Source: Bacillota bacterium
GTDB lineage: Bacteria; Bacillota; TC1
Assembly: GCA_028683955.1 (NCBI GenBank)
Contig: JAQUGR010000003.1
Location: forward strand, 1 to 64,000
DNA: 64,000 bases
Direction: 5' to 3'
The notes beneath the pieces are model-generated. The model had not been told where the DNA came from. It did no database searches and worked only from the letters and a program-made list of their open reading frames with translations. Shown piece after piece: positions 43,904 through 56,300 of the stretch (positions are counted from its first letter, which is position 1; the number at the start of each line of letters is the position of its first letter). The translations under genes and the position numbers were made by a program.

Positions 43904-44707
43904 TCAATTGATATTTATTCTTTTGTAAAATTTACCTACCACACCATTTAGCCATGGATCCAATCTCGATTTCACTTCTATCTTCAAGTCATCAGGAACA
44001 CCATAAAAAGCCTCTCCAATACTACCTGCTATAGCAGCAATAGTATCACTATCACCACCTATGGAAACAGCCAATCTTATAACATCCTCAAATGATTTTC
44101 CTTCTAAAAATGCACAAATAGCCTGAGGAACACTACCTTGACAAGTAACATCAAATTGATAATCATCTCGTATCTCATTTAATGTGAAATCTAAAGAATA
44201 AAATTCTTTTTGCACAAAGTCTCTTATCACGTCCTTACCCTCACCTGACTTAGCTAAATAAATACAACCAGCAATAGCTTCTGCACCCCTTATACCCTCT
44301 AGGTGATTATGAGTAACTTCAGCAGATAAACGAGCAAGTCTTAAAGCATCCTCTAAATCCAAAGCAAAATAAGCAACAGAAGATACCCTCATTGCTGAAC
44401 CATTACCATAACTATTATAGGGAATATGATTTTCTGAAAAAATCCAATTTCTAAATCTAGAACCATAACCAACATTAGGGTAGCTTTTTCCATACAATAT
44501 CAAAGATTTTTGTATGGAATGTCTAACCACCACATCATCATCTAAATCTTTACCACTAATAGACAATAGTGCATCTCCAACAGCTATAGTCATAACCGTA
44601 TCATCAGTAAAAGAAGAACTATTAACAAACAAAGGAAAATCTGTACTCTTAATATTATTCCATTCATATACAGAACCGACAATATCGCCAATTATAGCAC
44701 CAAGCAT
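43904..44707 (-). CDS. ADP-ribosylglycohydrolase-family protein
   Basis: The start at ATG 44707 has AGGTG upstream and begins MLGAIIGDIVGSVYEW, the standard family start. The 267-residue helical fold has magnesium-binding acids in SFTDDTVMTIAVGDAL and the late GGDSDTIAAIAGSI. The enzyme removes ADP-ribose from proteins or small molecules. Its target is unknown. Confidence 0.9.
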   Translation of the reverse strand: MLGAIIGDIVGSVYEWNNIKSTDFPLFVNSSSFTDDTVMTIAVGDALLSISGKDLDDDVVVRHSIQKSLILYGKSYPNVGYGSRFRNWIFSENHIPYNSYGNGSAMRVSSVAYFALDLEDALRLARLSAEVTHNHLEGIRGAEAIAGCIYLAKSGEGKDVIRDFVQKEFYSLDFTLNEIRDDYQFDVTCQGSVPQAICAFLEGKSFEDVIRLAVSIGGDSDTIAAIAGSIGEAFYGVPDDLKIEVKSRLDPWLNGVVGKFYKRININ

Positions 44708-44715
44708 ATTAACAC

Positions 44716-46086
44716 CTACCAACCCTTAAATTTTTTCAATATATTTATAAATCCGGACAAATCTCCTCTAAGATACCTCAACTTCATATCAAACCAACCT
44801 TGGCTTCTACAAATACACTTTTCATGACTAAAAGTCTTAAATCCATAAAGCCCATGATAATTACCTAAACCTGAATTACCTCTACCCCCAAAAGGAGCAT
44901 CAACACTCATTAAATGGACAAGCACATCATTTATACAGCAACCCCCTGAAGGAATACTATCAATAATAAATTTATTAAACCCTTTATCTTCAGAAAAGAT
45001 ATATAAAGCTAGTGGATCTGGATTTTTTTTAACTATCTCTAATATTTCATCACTATTTTCAAAATACATTATAGGTAATATAGGTCCAAAAATCTCTTCT
45101 CTCATAAGTCTAGAATTAATAGGTGGCTCCTCTATAATCGTCGGTTCAAACTTCAAAGTAGATTCATCATAAGCACCACCAAAAGCAACTTTCATGCCAT
45201 CAATTAATTCAACCAATCTGGCAAAATGTCTTTTATGAATAATCTTAACAAAGGTATCATCCATTAAAGCATTGTTAAACTGCGTTTTGATTTCTTCAAC
45301 AAGTAAAGATATAAATTCAACCCTAATACTTTTATCAACTAATAAATAATCTGGCGCTATACAAGTTTGGCCACCATTTAAAAATTTACCCCAGATTATT
45401 TTTCTTGCAGCAAGTTTTAAATTAGCAGATTTATGAACAATTACTGGACTTTTACCACCTAGTTCCAAGGTCATTGTAGCTAAGTTTTTTTTACCCAAAC
45501 CGTATATTTCCTTACCTATTCTAGTACTTCCAGTAAAGAATATATGATTGTACTCTAACTCGAATAAATCTTCAAAATTATCTGGTTCTACATCAGTGCA
45601 ATATATCAATTCAGGCTCAAATGTACTATTAAACATTTTAACCAACAATCTACCTGTATACGAACTTAACTCAGAAACCTTCATTATTAACGTATTTCCA
45701 GCAGCAATGGCAGATATTACCGGGATAAGACTTAATTGAAAAGGATAATTAAAAGGAGAAACAATTAGCACCACCCCTTTTGGTTCCATTTTTACAGAAT
45801 AAGAAGAAAAAGGACTAAATATAGTTCCTTTACATTTCTTTTCATTAGTCCATTTTTTTATATTTTTTATGGCATAATCAAGTTCAGTCATCGCTGGAAG
45901 TATTTCTGTAATATAGGCTTCTTGGGGACTTTTATTCAAATCAAGTTTTAAGGCTTCAAGTATATCACTCTCATATTTAATAATCATCTTCTTAATATTT
46001 ATAAGGGCAGCTTTACGTCCCTCTATATCTAAAGTATTGCCTCCAATAAAATATTCTTTTTGTTTAGCAAATATTTCTCTATACAT
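44716..46086 (-). CDS. Aldehyde dehydrogenase, class 3-like
   Basis: The 456-residue NAD(P)-dependent enzyme is of the membrane or fatty-aldehyde type. It shows FNYPFQLSLIPVISAIAAGN, TGSTRIGKEIY, the catalytic-Glu segment LELGGKSPVIV and the catalytic Cys in NGGQTCIAPDYLL, then EEIFGPILPI and the C-terminal NSGLGNYHG. The length is normal for class 3. AAGGAG precedes the ATG, just after the guaB terminator. The ADP-ribosylglycohydrolase gene follows 8 bases beyond its stop. Confidence 0.93.
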   Translation of the reverse strand: MYREIFAKQKEYFIGGNTLDIEGRKAALINIKKMIIKYESDILEALKLDLNKSPQEAYITEILPAMTELDYAIKNIKKWTNEKKCKGTIFSPFSSYSVKMEPKGVVLIVSPFNYPFQLSLIPVISAIAAGNTLIMKVSELSSYTGRLLVKMFNSTFEPELIYCTDVEPDNFEDLFELEYNHIFFTGSTRIGKEIYGLGKKNLATMTLELGGKSPVIVHKSANLKLAARKIIWGKFLNGGQTCIAPDYLLVDKSIRVEFISLLVEEIKTQFNNALMDDTFVKIIHKRHFARLVELIDGMKVAFGGAYDESTLKFEPTIIEEPPINSRLMREEIFGPILPIMYFENSDEILEIVKKNPDPLALYIFSEDKGFNKFIIDSIPSGGCCINDVLVHLMSVDAPFGGRGNSGLGNYHGLYGFKTFSHEKCICRSQGWFDMKLRYLRGDLSGFINILKKFKGW

Positions 46087-46099
46087 ATTTTTCTCCTTA

Positions 46100-46131
46100 A
46101 AATAAAAGGCACGCAGCCTAAGCTCGTGCCT
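46100..46131 (-). terminator. Terminator after guaB
   Basis: AGGCACG (46107-46113) pairs with CGTGCCT (46125-46131). On the minus strand TTTTATTTT follows, just upstream of the aldehyde dehydrogenase ribosome site. Confidence 0.8.
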
Positions 46132-46138
46132 AAATTTA

Positions 46139-47614
<1,476 letters not shown>

Positions 47615-47727
47615 TTAAAATTATCTTGAATTATAACATAGAAAAATCTATTAGTAAAATAAAACAAATGTGAACTAAATTTTCACACAAAATATTAAAA
47701 ATATTGAGTAAATTAGCCAATTACCCC

Positions 47728-47756
47728 TTATCAAATACATTATTCCGTTATATAAT
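47728..47756 (+). promoter_or_regulatory. Promoter of the purE-L operon
   Basis: TTATCA (47728-47733), 17 bases and TATAAT (47751-47756) lie 45 bases before purE. I find neither a purine riboswitch nor a clear PurR box between guaB and purE. Confidence 0.65.
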
Positions 47757-47800
47757 GTAAACGTATTCATTTTTAAGAGTTTTTGATTAAGGAGTGAAGG

Positions 47801-48304
47801 ATGAACAAAAAAATTGCAATTGTTATGGGAAGTGACAGCGACCTAAAAGTCGTAAAAAAAGTAACAGAAAAACTAAAGGAATTTGGAGTGGATTACGAAA
47901 TTCATATAATGTCTGCTCATCGAACACCAAAGATTACCTGCGAATTTGCCGCAAAGGCCGAAGCAAGTAACTTTGGTGTAATTATTGCAGCCGCTGGCAT
48001 GGCTGCTCATCTAGCAGGTGCAATGGCCGCACACACTAGTTTACCTGTAATTGGATTACCTATTAAATCGAGCCTTGACGGCCTTGATGCTTTACTTGCT
48101 ACTGTACAAATGCCCCCTGGCATACCAGTAGCAACTGTTGGAATTGACAGTGCAGAAAATGCAGCAATTTTAGCAGTTCAAATATTAGCAATATCCAATA
48201 TTGATTTATCTAATAAGCTTAAAGCTTTTAAAGAACAGATGATTCAAAAAGTTATTGCTAAAGATATAAAGTTACAAGAGGAGGTTAAGTCATGGAAAAA
48301 TTAG
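47801..48304 (+). CDS. purE: N5-carboxyaminoimidazole ribonucleotide mutase
   Basis: The 167-residue class I PurE converts N5-CAIR to CAIR. It shows [16 protein letters not shown] and the active-site loop [17 protein letters not shown] class I enzyme normally requires PurK, which is not in this cluster. It overlaps purC by 13 bases. Confidence 0.95.
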   Translation: MNKKIAIVMGSDSDLKVVKKVTEKLKEFGVDYEIHIMSAHRTPKITCEFAAKAEASNFGVIIAAAGMAAHLAGAMAAHTSLPVIGLPIKSSLDGLDALLATVQMPPGIPVATVGIDSAENAAILAVQILAISNIDLSNKLKAFKEQMIQKVIAKDIKLQEEVKSWKN

Positions 48305-49005
48305 AACAACTATATGAGGGTAAAGCCAAAAAAGTCTACAAGACTACTAACCCTGATTACTATATTGTCTCCTATAAAGATGATGCAACTGCATTTAATG
48401 GAGAAAAAAAGGGCACAATACATAACAAAGGCATTGTTAATAATCTTGTTACAAATCACCTAATGTCTATGCTTGAAAAAAAAGGTATAAAAACTCACTT
48501 TGTTGAAGAATTAAATGACAGAGAAACAGTCGTAAAAAAAGTTGAAATAGTACCTATAGAAGTTATAGTGAGAAATATTGCGGCGGGCTCATTATCTAAA
48601 AGACTAGGTTTAGAAGAAGGAACAAAGCTCAATAAGACTGTTCTTGAGTATTCCTATAAAGATGATGATCTTGGAGATCCTATGATTAATGAATATCATA
48701 TTGCAGCCCTGGATTTGGCAACACCTGAAGAGTTAAAGATAATAGCCGAATATGCCTTCAGAATCAATGATCTTTTAGGTGAGTATTTAAAAGATTTAAA
48801 TATTGAATTAATAGATTTCAAAATTGAGTTTGGTAGAACTAATGATGGAACAATTATCCTTGCAGATGAAATATCCCCTGATACCTGTCGCTTTTGGGAT
48901 AGTATAACAAAAGAAAAATTAGACAAAGACCGTTTCAGAAGAGATTTGGACGGTGTTGAAGGAGCATATCAAGAAGTTATGAAAAGATTGCTTGGAAGGG
49001 GTTAA
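48292..49005 (+). CDS. purC: SAICAR synthetase
   Basis: The 237-residue enzyme joins CAIR and aspartate using ATP. It shows [23 protein letters not shown], the VRNIAAGSL motif and [13 protein letters not shown] near the C-terminus. It overlaps purE and is followed one base later by purF. Confidence 0.97.
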   Translation: MEKLEQLYEGKAKKVYKTTNPDYYIVSYKDDATAFNGEKKGTIHNKGIVNNLVTNHLMSMLEKKGIKTHFVEELNDRETVVKKVEIVPIEVIVRNIAAGSLSKRLGLEEGTKLNKTVLEYSYKDDDLGDPMINEYHIAALDLATPEELKIIAEYAFRINDLLGEYLKDLNIELIDFKIEFGRTNDGTIILADEISPDTCRFWDSITKEKLDKDRFRRDLDGVEGAYQEVMKRLLGRG

Positions 49006-49006
49006 A

Positions 49007-50449
49007 ATGTGGGATAAATTAAATGAAGAGTGCGGTGTTTTCGGTGTCTACAACAATGAGAGTCACGATATTGCAAGCATAACTTACTATGCACTATACG
49101 CCCTTCAGCATAGAGGTCAAGAAAGCTGTGGCATAGCTATAAATAAAGATGGAATTATTAGAGGACACAAGGATTTAGGTCTAGTAAATGAAGTTTTTAA
49201 TCAAAAAATATTGGATAGTCTGGGACAGGGTAAAATTGCTATAGGCCATTGTCGTTATGCAACATGTGGCCAAGGTATGAGAAGTAATGCCCAACCTTTA
49301 ATAATTAACCACTTAAAAGGTTCTATGGCCTTAGCACATAATGGTAACCTGACAAATGCTGGTGAACTTAGAAGAGAACTAGAACTTAGTGGGGCAATAT
49401 TCCAGGCCACAAGTGATACTGAGGTAATTGCCTATACCATTACTAAACAAAGACTTACCTCCCAATCTATTGAAGAAGCAATTTCAAAAACTATGGAAAT
49501 TATCAAAGGTGCTTATTGCCTCCTTGTTATGTCTCCTAAAAAATTAATAGCCGCCAGAGACCCATATGGTATACGTCCATTATGCATAGGTAAACTTGGA
49601 GATACCTATATGGTAGCTTCAGAAACTTGTGCCTTAGAAAGTAATGGGGCAACCTTTTTAAGAGATGTTTTGCCAGGTGAAATCGTAGTTATTGATGAAT
49701 CAGGAATTAAAAGTATCAAGACTCATTGCACTGATAAATGTCATCTTTGTGTTTTTGAATTTGTCTATTTTGCTAGACCAGATTCTGTTATTGAAGGGTC
49801 ATGTGTTCAAACTGCCAGACAAAGAGCAGGTTCATATTTAGCATTAGAACATCCAGTTCAAGCTGATGTTGTTATTGGAGTACCTGATTCAGGTCTTGAT
49901 GCAGCTCTAGGTTTTTCCAAACAATCTGGAATCCCTTATGGAGTAGGCTTACTAAAAAATAAATATGTTGGCAGAACTTTTATCCAACCAGATCAACTTT
50001 TAAGAGAAAAAACAGTTAGAATAAAACTTAATCCAATAGCTTCCACACTTAAAGATAAAAGAGTTGTCCTTATTGATGATTCAATAGTTAGAGGCACTAC
50101 AAGTAAAAGAATTGTTCAATTAATCAGAGAGGCTGGGGCCAAAGAAGTTCATATGAGAATATCTGCCCCTCCCTTCAAATATCCCTGCTATTTTGGAACA
50201 GATGTAGATACTCAAGAAAATCTAATTGCTTGGCATCTAACTGTTGAGGAAATAGCCAAAGAAATTAATGTTGATTCACTAGGTTATTTAAGTGTAGACG
50301 ATGTTAAAAAAATTGCAATTAACTCCTCCTGTGACTACTGTGTTGGTTGTTTTACTGGAGAATATCCTATGGAAGTTCCAAAAGGAAGTCAAAAACATAT
50401 CTGTGAAATACCATTAGGTAAGGAGGTTGATAGCAATGAAGAGTTTTAG
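49007..50449 (+). CDS. purF: Amidophosphoribosyltransferase
   Basis: Makes phosphoribosylamine from PRPP and glutamine. The ATG at 49007 follows AAGGGG. A short 8-residue propeptide precedes the nucleophile Cys9 (NEECGVFGVY), so the enzyme is of the autoprocessed Bacillus type. Cysteines in KCHLCVFEF and CDYCVGCFTGEYP form the oxygen-labile 4Fe-4S cluster. The PRPP loop is VLIDDSIVRGTTSKRIV. Confidence 0.97.
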   Translation: MWDKLNEECGVFGVYNNESHDIASITYYALYALQHRGQESCGIAINKDGIIRGHKDLGLVNEVFNQKILDSLGQGKIAIGHCRYATCGQGMRSNAQPLIINHLKGSMALAHNGNLTNAGELRRELELSGAIFQATSDTEVIAYTITKQRLTSQSIEEAISKTMEIIKGAYCLLVMSPKKLIAARDPYGIRPLCIGKLGDTYMVASETCALESNGATFLRDVLPGEIVVIDESGIKSIKTHCTDKCHLCVFEFVYFARPDSVIEGSCVQTARQRAGSYLALEHPVQADVVIGVPDSGLDAALGFSKQSGIPYGVGLLKNKYVGRTFIQPDQLLREKTVRIKLNPIASTLKDKRVVLIDDSIVRGTTSKRIVQLIREAGAKEVHMRISAPPFKYPCYFGTDVDTQENLIAWHLTVEEIAKEINVDSLGYLSVDDVKKIAINSSCDYCVGCFTGEYPMEVPKGSQKHICEIPLGKEVDSNEEF

Positions 50450-51464
50450 CGATAGCTATAAAGCTGCCGGTGTAGATGTTACTGCCGGATATGAAGGTGT
50501 TGAACTAATAAAAGCCCATGTAGCAAAAACTAAAATACCTGGAGTCTTATCTTCTTTAGGTGGTTTTGCCGGCTTATTTCAACCTAACCTTAAAAATATG
50601 GAAGATCCAGTTTTAGTTTCTGGTACTGATGGTGTTGGTACAAAACTTAAATTAGCCTTTACTTTAAATAAACATAATACTATTGGTATCGACTGTGTAG
50701 CTATGTGTGTTAATGACATAATCTGCTGTGGCGCTACTCCTCTATTCTTTCTGGACTATATTGCAGTTGGCAAGAATATTCCAACTAGAATAGAACAAAT
50801 CGTCTCTGGTATTGCTGAAGGTTGTCAACAAGCCGGTTGTGCACTAATCGGTGGTGAAACTGCAGAAATGCCAGGTTTCTATTCTGAAGATGAATATGAC
50901 TTAGCTGGATTTTCTGTTGGAATGGTAGATAAGAAAAAAATACTTGACCCTTCTAATGTTAAAGCTGGAGATATTCTTATCGGACTTCCTTCAAGTGGAC
51001 TTCATTCCAATGGATTCTCTCTTGTAAGAAAGATATTCGAAAATGATGATTTACTTGAATATAGAGAAGATTTAGATGGATCACTTGGAGAATTATTAAT
51101 TACACCAACTAAAATTTATGTTAAAGAAATACTTGAGCTTCAAAAAGAAGTTTCCATAAAATCCTTATGTCATATTACTGGTGGTGGTCTTTATGAAAAT
51201 ATACCTCGTGCCCTTCCTGAAGGTTTTGGAGCAAGAATTAATAAAAATTCAATACCAAGTCAACCAATTTTCAAATTGTTACAAAAACAGGGTAATATAC
51301 CAAAAAGAGATATGTATAATACCTTCAATATGGGGTTAGGTATGTGCGCTATCGTTGCTCCCCAACAAAAAGACCAAGCCTTAAAAGTTTTACATGAAGC
51401 CGGTTTAGATGGATTTGAAGTTGGCATAGTCGAAGCAGGACTAAGTGGTGTCGAAATATGTTGA
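50436..51464 (+). CDS. purM: AIR synthetase (phosphoribosylformylglycinamidine cyclo-ligase)
   Basis: The 342-residue protein starts at ATG 50436 with GGAGG upstream, inside the end of purF. Family segments are YKAAGVDVTAGYE, VSGTDGVGTKLKLA, ALIGGETAEMPGFY and ITGGGLYENIPR. It closes the imidazole ring of FGAM to give AIR. Confidence 0.97.
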   Translation: MKSFSDSYKAAGVDVTAGYEGVELIKAHVAKTKIPGVLSSLGGFAGLFQPNLKNMEDPVLVSGTDGVGTKLKLAFTLNKHNTIGIDCVAMCVNDIICCGATPLFFLDYIAVGKNIPTRIEQIVSGIAEGCQQAGCALIGGETAEMPGFYSEDEYDLAGFSVGMVDKKKILDPSNVKAGDILIGLPSSGLHSNGFSLVRKIFENDDLLEYREDLDGSLGELLITPTKIYVKEILELQKEVSIKSLCHITGGGLYENIPRALPEGFGARINKNSIPSQPIFKLLQKQGNIPKRDMYNTFNMGLGMCAIVAPQQKDQALKVLHEAGLDGFEVGIVEAGLSGVEIC

Positions 51465-52021
51465 ATATTGCAGTATTTGTTTCTGGTGGAGGTACTAATC
51501 TACAAAACCTCATAGATGCAGATTTACCTAATGGTCATATTTCATTAGTAGTATCATCAAGTGAGAAAACCTATGCACTGCAAAGAGCTAAAAAACATAA
51601 AATCGAAACTATAATTTTTAATAACAAAGATGATGAAAATAAAATACTAGGTGTTTTAAAAGAAAAGAATATTGGCCTTATCGTTTTAGCTGGCTATCTT
51701 AATATTTTAAGTCCCTATTTTATCAAAAAATTTGTAGGAACTATTATAAATATTCACCCTTCCCTTCTTCCTGAATATGGTGGCTTTGGCATGTATGGTT
51801 TAAAAGTACACAAAGCTGTTATAGCTGATGGAAAAAAAATTAGTGGTGCAACAGTTCATCTAGTTTCAGAAGAACCTGATGCTGGTAAAATACTTGATCA
51901 GATTAAAGTTCCTGTTTTTATTGATGATACGCCTATATCCTTACAGTTAAGAATAATGGAACTAGGAGAAAAAATACTACTTCCTAGAGTAGTAAAAGAT
52001 TTAACAGAAAGGAGCAATTAA
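51458..52021 (+). CDS. purN: Phosphoribosylglycinamide formyltransferase
   Basis: The 187-residue enzyme formylates GAR using 10-formyl-THF. The first strand is IAVFVSGGGTNLQNLI. The catalytic set lies in IINIHPSLLPEYGG, with the later Asp in EPDAGKIL. Its ATG overlaps the purM stop. Confidence 0.96.
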   Translation: MLNIAVFVSGGGTNLQNLIDADLPNGHISLVVSSSEKTYALQRAKKHKIETIIFNNKDDENKILGVLKEKNIGLIVLAGYLNILSPYFIKKFVGTIINIHPSLLPEYGGFGMYGLKVHKAVIADGKKISGATVHLVSEEPDAGKILDQIKVPVFIDDTPISLQLRIMELGEKILLPRVVKDLTERSN

Positions 52022-52022
52022 G

Positions 52023-53303
52023 ATGAAAATTTTAGTAATCGGTAGTGGTGGCAGAGAACATGCCATAATCAAAAAATTGAAAGAAAGTAAACAAGAAACT
52101 GAAATTTTTGCCGCTCCAGGTAATGGAGGTATTGGGGAAATAGCCCAATGTATTAATATTTCAGCCACAGATATTGATAAAATGGTTACCTTTGCCACAG
52201 ACAATCACATTGATTTAGTCATAGTTACTCCTGATGATCCCCTTGTTCAGGGTATGGTGGATGCTTTAGAATCTAAAGGGATTAAATCCTTTGGTCCAAG
52301 AAGTATAGCTGCTGTACTTGAAGGGAGTAAATCATTTGCTAAGTCATTTATGAAAAGACACTTTATTCCCACTGCTGACTATGAAGATTTTACAAGTTAT
52401 GCTGATGCAAAAGAATATATTGAGCAACAAACTAAATACCCTATAGTTATTAAAGCTGATGGCCTAGCTCTAGGTAAAGGAGTCATAATTGCTCAAAATA
52501 AAGATGAAGCATTATCTTGTATCAAGAGCATAATGCTCAATCATTGTTTTGGTAAGAGTGGCAATCAGATTATAATAGAAGAATTTTTAGAGGGGACTGA
52601 AATATCGGTGATGGCAATAACTGATGGTAAAATTATTCGAACTTTAACTTCTGCTATGGATCACAAAAGAATTTCTGATAATGACTTAGGATTAAATACA
52701 GGAGGAATGGGTGCAATAGCACCACATCCACTTTATACAAAAGCACTTGCAAAAGAATGTAATGAAAAAATATTTAAACCAACTATTAAAGGTATGCTTG
52801 AAGAAGACCGACTATTTAAAGGAATCCTATATTTTGGTTTAATGATAACAAAAAGTGGTCCATATGTAATAGAATACAACTGTAGATTTGGGGATCCTGA
52901 AACACAAGTTGTTCTTCCATTACTAGATGGTGATTTATTAGGCCTTATAATGGCCGTCTGCGATGGTAACCTTGATAAGGTAGAGGTTAAACAAAAACCC
53001 GGTTCTACTGCTTGTGTCATTATGGCCTCAGGTGGTTATCCAGTTAAATATCAAAAGAGTTATCCAATAGATGGTTTAGATCAGGCTAAATTAATTTCTG
53101 ACCTAACTGTCTACCATGCAGGAACAACCTATGATAAAAATATTTCAAAATTTATAACTTCAGGGGGAAGAGTTCTTGGAGTTACTGCCTATGCTAATAC
53201 TTTAGACGAAGCTATTAAAAAAGCCTATCAGGGAGTTCATTTGATTAGTTTTAAAGATGCTATATATCGTAACGATATAGGAAAAAAGGCAGGTGCCAAG
53301 TAG
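52023..53303 (+). CDS. purD: Phosphoribosylamine-glycine ligase (GAR synthetase)
   Basis: The 426-residue ATP-grasp enzyme has VIGSGGREHAI at the start, PIVIKADGLALGKGV, EEFLEGTEISVMA and YNCRFGDPETQVVLPLL. It is separated from purN by one base. In many Clostridia purH lies at this point, and here it is missing. Confidence 0.97.
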   Translation: MKILVIGSGGREHAIIKKLKESKQETEIFAAPGNGGIGEIAQCINISATDIDKMVTFATDNHIDLVIVTPDDPLVQGMVDALESKGIKSFGPRSIAAVLEGSKSFAKSFMKRHFIPTADYEDFTSYADAKEYIEQQTKYPIVIKADGLALGKGVIIAQNKDEALSCIKSIMLNHCFGKSGNQIIIEEFLEGTEISVMAITDGKIIRTLTSAMDHKRISDNDLGLNTGGMGAIAPHPLYTKALAKECNEKIFKPTIKGMLEEDRLFKGILYFGLMITKSGPYVIEYNCRFGDPETQVVLPLLDGDLLGLIMAVCDGNLDKVEVKQKPGSTACVIMASGGYPVKYQKSYPIDGLDQAKLISDLTVYHAGTTYDKNISKFITSGGRVLGVTAYANTLDEAIKKAYQGVHLISFKDAIYRNDIGKKAGAK

Positions 53304-56300
53304 TGAGTATTTATAGAATTTATGTAGAAAAAAAACCAGAATTTGCAGTTAAAGCCGATCATCTTAAAACAGATATTTATCAGGTCCTAAATATTAATCT
53401 TGATGGTGTTAGAATTATAAATAGATATGATGTTGAAGGTACAACTGAAGATAAATCTCTATCAGCTATCCCTCACATTTTTTTTGAACCACAAGTTGAT
53501 AATATCTACTACAAATTACCAACAAATAAGGATTTTCTTTTAGCAGTTGAATATTTGCCAGGACAATATGATCAAAGAGGTGATTCAGCTGCTCAATGTT
53601 TTCAACTATATCATCAAGGAGATAGACCTGTAGTTAAAACTGCAACTATTTTTCTTCTAAAAGGTAATTTAATTGATGAAGAAAAGGAAATTCTAACCAA
53701 TTACCTTATAAATCCAATAGAAGCAAGAATTGCCTCCTTAAAATTACCAAGAACTTTAAATACAGAATTTGGGAATATTGAAAAACTCCCTTCCCTCTCT
53801 AAATTCCTTAAACTTGGCATTGACGAATTAGAAGAGTTCCTTCAAAAATATTCCTTGGCAATGGATTTAGAAGATATTAAAGTTTGCCAAACATATTTCA
53901 AGGAATTAGGTAGAGCCCCTAACCTTGCAGAAATAAGAATACTAGATACCTACTGGTCAGATCATTGTCGACATACCACCTTTTCAACTAATTTAGTTAA
54001 GGTAGAAATTGAAGATCCTATAATAGAAAATAGTTATAGAAAATATCTTAAACTTAGAGATAAACTTTATCAAGACAAAATAAAACCAAAAACTTTAATG
54101 GATCTTGGAACTATAGGTGCTAAATATCTAAAAAGTATAGGTAAATTAGACGATCTCGATATTTCTGAAGAAATTAATGCCTGTTCAGTCAATGTTAAAG
54201 TTGATATTGATGGTGTACAAGAAGACTATTTATTTATGTTTAAAAATGAAACTCATAACCACCCAACTGAAGTTGAGCCCTTTGGTGGTGCAGCAACTTG
54301 TCTGGGAGGTGCTATTAGAGATCCTCTTTCTGGAAGAAGTTATGTTTACCAGGCTATGAGAATTACAGGCAGTGGGGATCCTTTCTCCTCTACCCTTCCT
54401 GGAAAATTACCTCAACGTAAAATCACAACTACTGCTGCTAATGGTTTTAGCTCCTATGGAAATCAAATAGGACTAGCTACAGGTTTGGTTGAAGAGATAT
54501 ACCATCCAGGTTATGTAGCTAAACGTATGGAGGTTGGAGCTGTTCTTGGTGCCACTCCAAAATGTAATGTAAATCGTCTTAAACCTATAGATGGAGATAT
54601 TGTTGTATTAATCGGTGGAAAAACTGGCAGAGATGGTTGTGGAGGTGCAACAGGCTCCTCTAAATCACATAGTATAGATTCACTTTCTTCTTGTAGTGCT
54701 GAAGTACAAAAAGGTAATCCTCTTGAAGAAAGAAAACTACAAAGACTATTTAGAAATCCTGAATTTTCTAAACTCATTAAATGTTGTAATGACTTTGGTG
54801 CTGGTGGTGTTTCTGTGGCTGTCGGCGAATTAGCCCCATCACTAATAATAAATTTAGATGTTATTCCAAAAAAATATTTCGGTCTTAATGGCATTGAATT
54901 AGCAATAAGTGAATCACAAGAACGTATGGCTATTGTAATTTCACCTGAATCATTACCCTCAATTCTTAAATTAGCTGATGAGGAAAATGTAGAAGCAACT
55001 GAAATTGCTAAAGTAACAGATGATGGCTATTTAAGAATGATCTGGCAGAATAAGGAAATAGTAACATTAAAAAGAGACTTTCTTGATTCTAACGGAGCAA
55101 GTAGATATATGGAAGTTACAATCCCTAGCTATAAAGATAATATAAAAACTAATTTAAAGACCCATGATAATTGGATTTCTCAAATGAGTGATTTAAATAT
55201 ATGTTCAAAAAAAGGAATCAGTGATCAATTTGATAGTACTATTGGCGCAGGAACAGTTCTAATGCCTTATGGAGGTAAAAGACAATTAAGTCCTATACAA
55301 GCAATGTCAGCTAGATTCCCTGTATTAAAAGGTAAGACTGATACTTGTTCTATTTTCGCACATTCCTTTGATCCTTTTTTAAGCTCTGCCAATCCCTATA
55401 TTGGTGCGTATACAAGTGTTATACACTCAATCGCTAAAATTGTAGCCGGTGGTGGAACAATTGATAAATGTTGGCTTTCCTTCCAGGAATATTTCCCTAA
55501 ATTAGGAACTGACCCTGGGCGTTGGGGCTTACCAATGGCTTCTCTTTTAGGCGCTTTTGAAGCTCAACTAGCCTTAGGTATTGGTGCAATTGGTGGTAAA
55601 GATTCTATGTCAGGTAGTTATGAGGAGCTTGATGTCCCTCCAACTTTAATATCCTTTGCTGCCTCAATTGGTTCCTATAATAATATTAACTCTCCAGAGT
55701 TTAAAGAAGTTGGTAACAAAGTTATCTACATTACGCCTGAAAAAACTGATGATGGGCTTTTTGATGTAGAAAGTCTAAAAACTACCTTTAAGTATATTGA
55801 AGATATTAGAAATCGTGGAGTTACTAAATCTATTTATGCTATTGGTAAAGGTGGTTTATCAGAAGCTATTGCTAAAATGGCTTTTGGTAATGGTATAGGT
55901 TTTAATTTCTTACAAAAATTAAGTCACAAACAGCTTTTTAATTTTGATTATGGAAGTTTTCTAATAGAAGTTGGTCAGGATTATCATGGAATCGCTGAAA
56001 CTATAGGTGAAATCATTGGTGAAACCATTAAAGAATATGTAATCAAAGATGATGAGGATATTATATCTCTTACTGAAATTGAAGCAGCTTGGACTGGCAC
56101 TTTAGCTTCTATTTTCCCAACTAAGCATAAATCTGCAGAAAGAATGTTACCTATTGATAAATACAATAATAGGGTTATCTTGAAAAGTCCTACTAATATA
56201 GTAAGACCAAAGGCCTTAATACCAGTTTTTCCTGGTACAAATTGCGAATATGATACTGAGAGAGCTTTAACTAATGCAGGTGCTGATGCTGAGATTTTTG

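Noticed and set aside
43491-43928. Plus-strand open frame of about 145 codons across the cpsB-DUF2892 gap
   Set aside because: It lies antisense to the DUF2892 gene and its terminator, is rich in Tyr/Asn/Ile as expected of AT-rich noncoding frames, and shows no family motif.
54511-54894. Minus-strand open frame of 127 codons inside purL
   Set aside because: It is an antisense shadow of conserved purL coding sequence and has no start signal.
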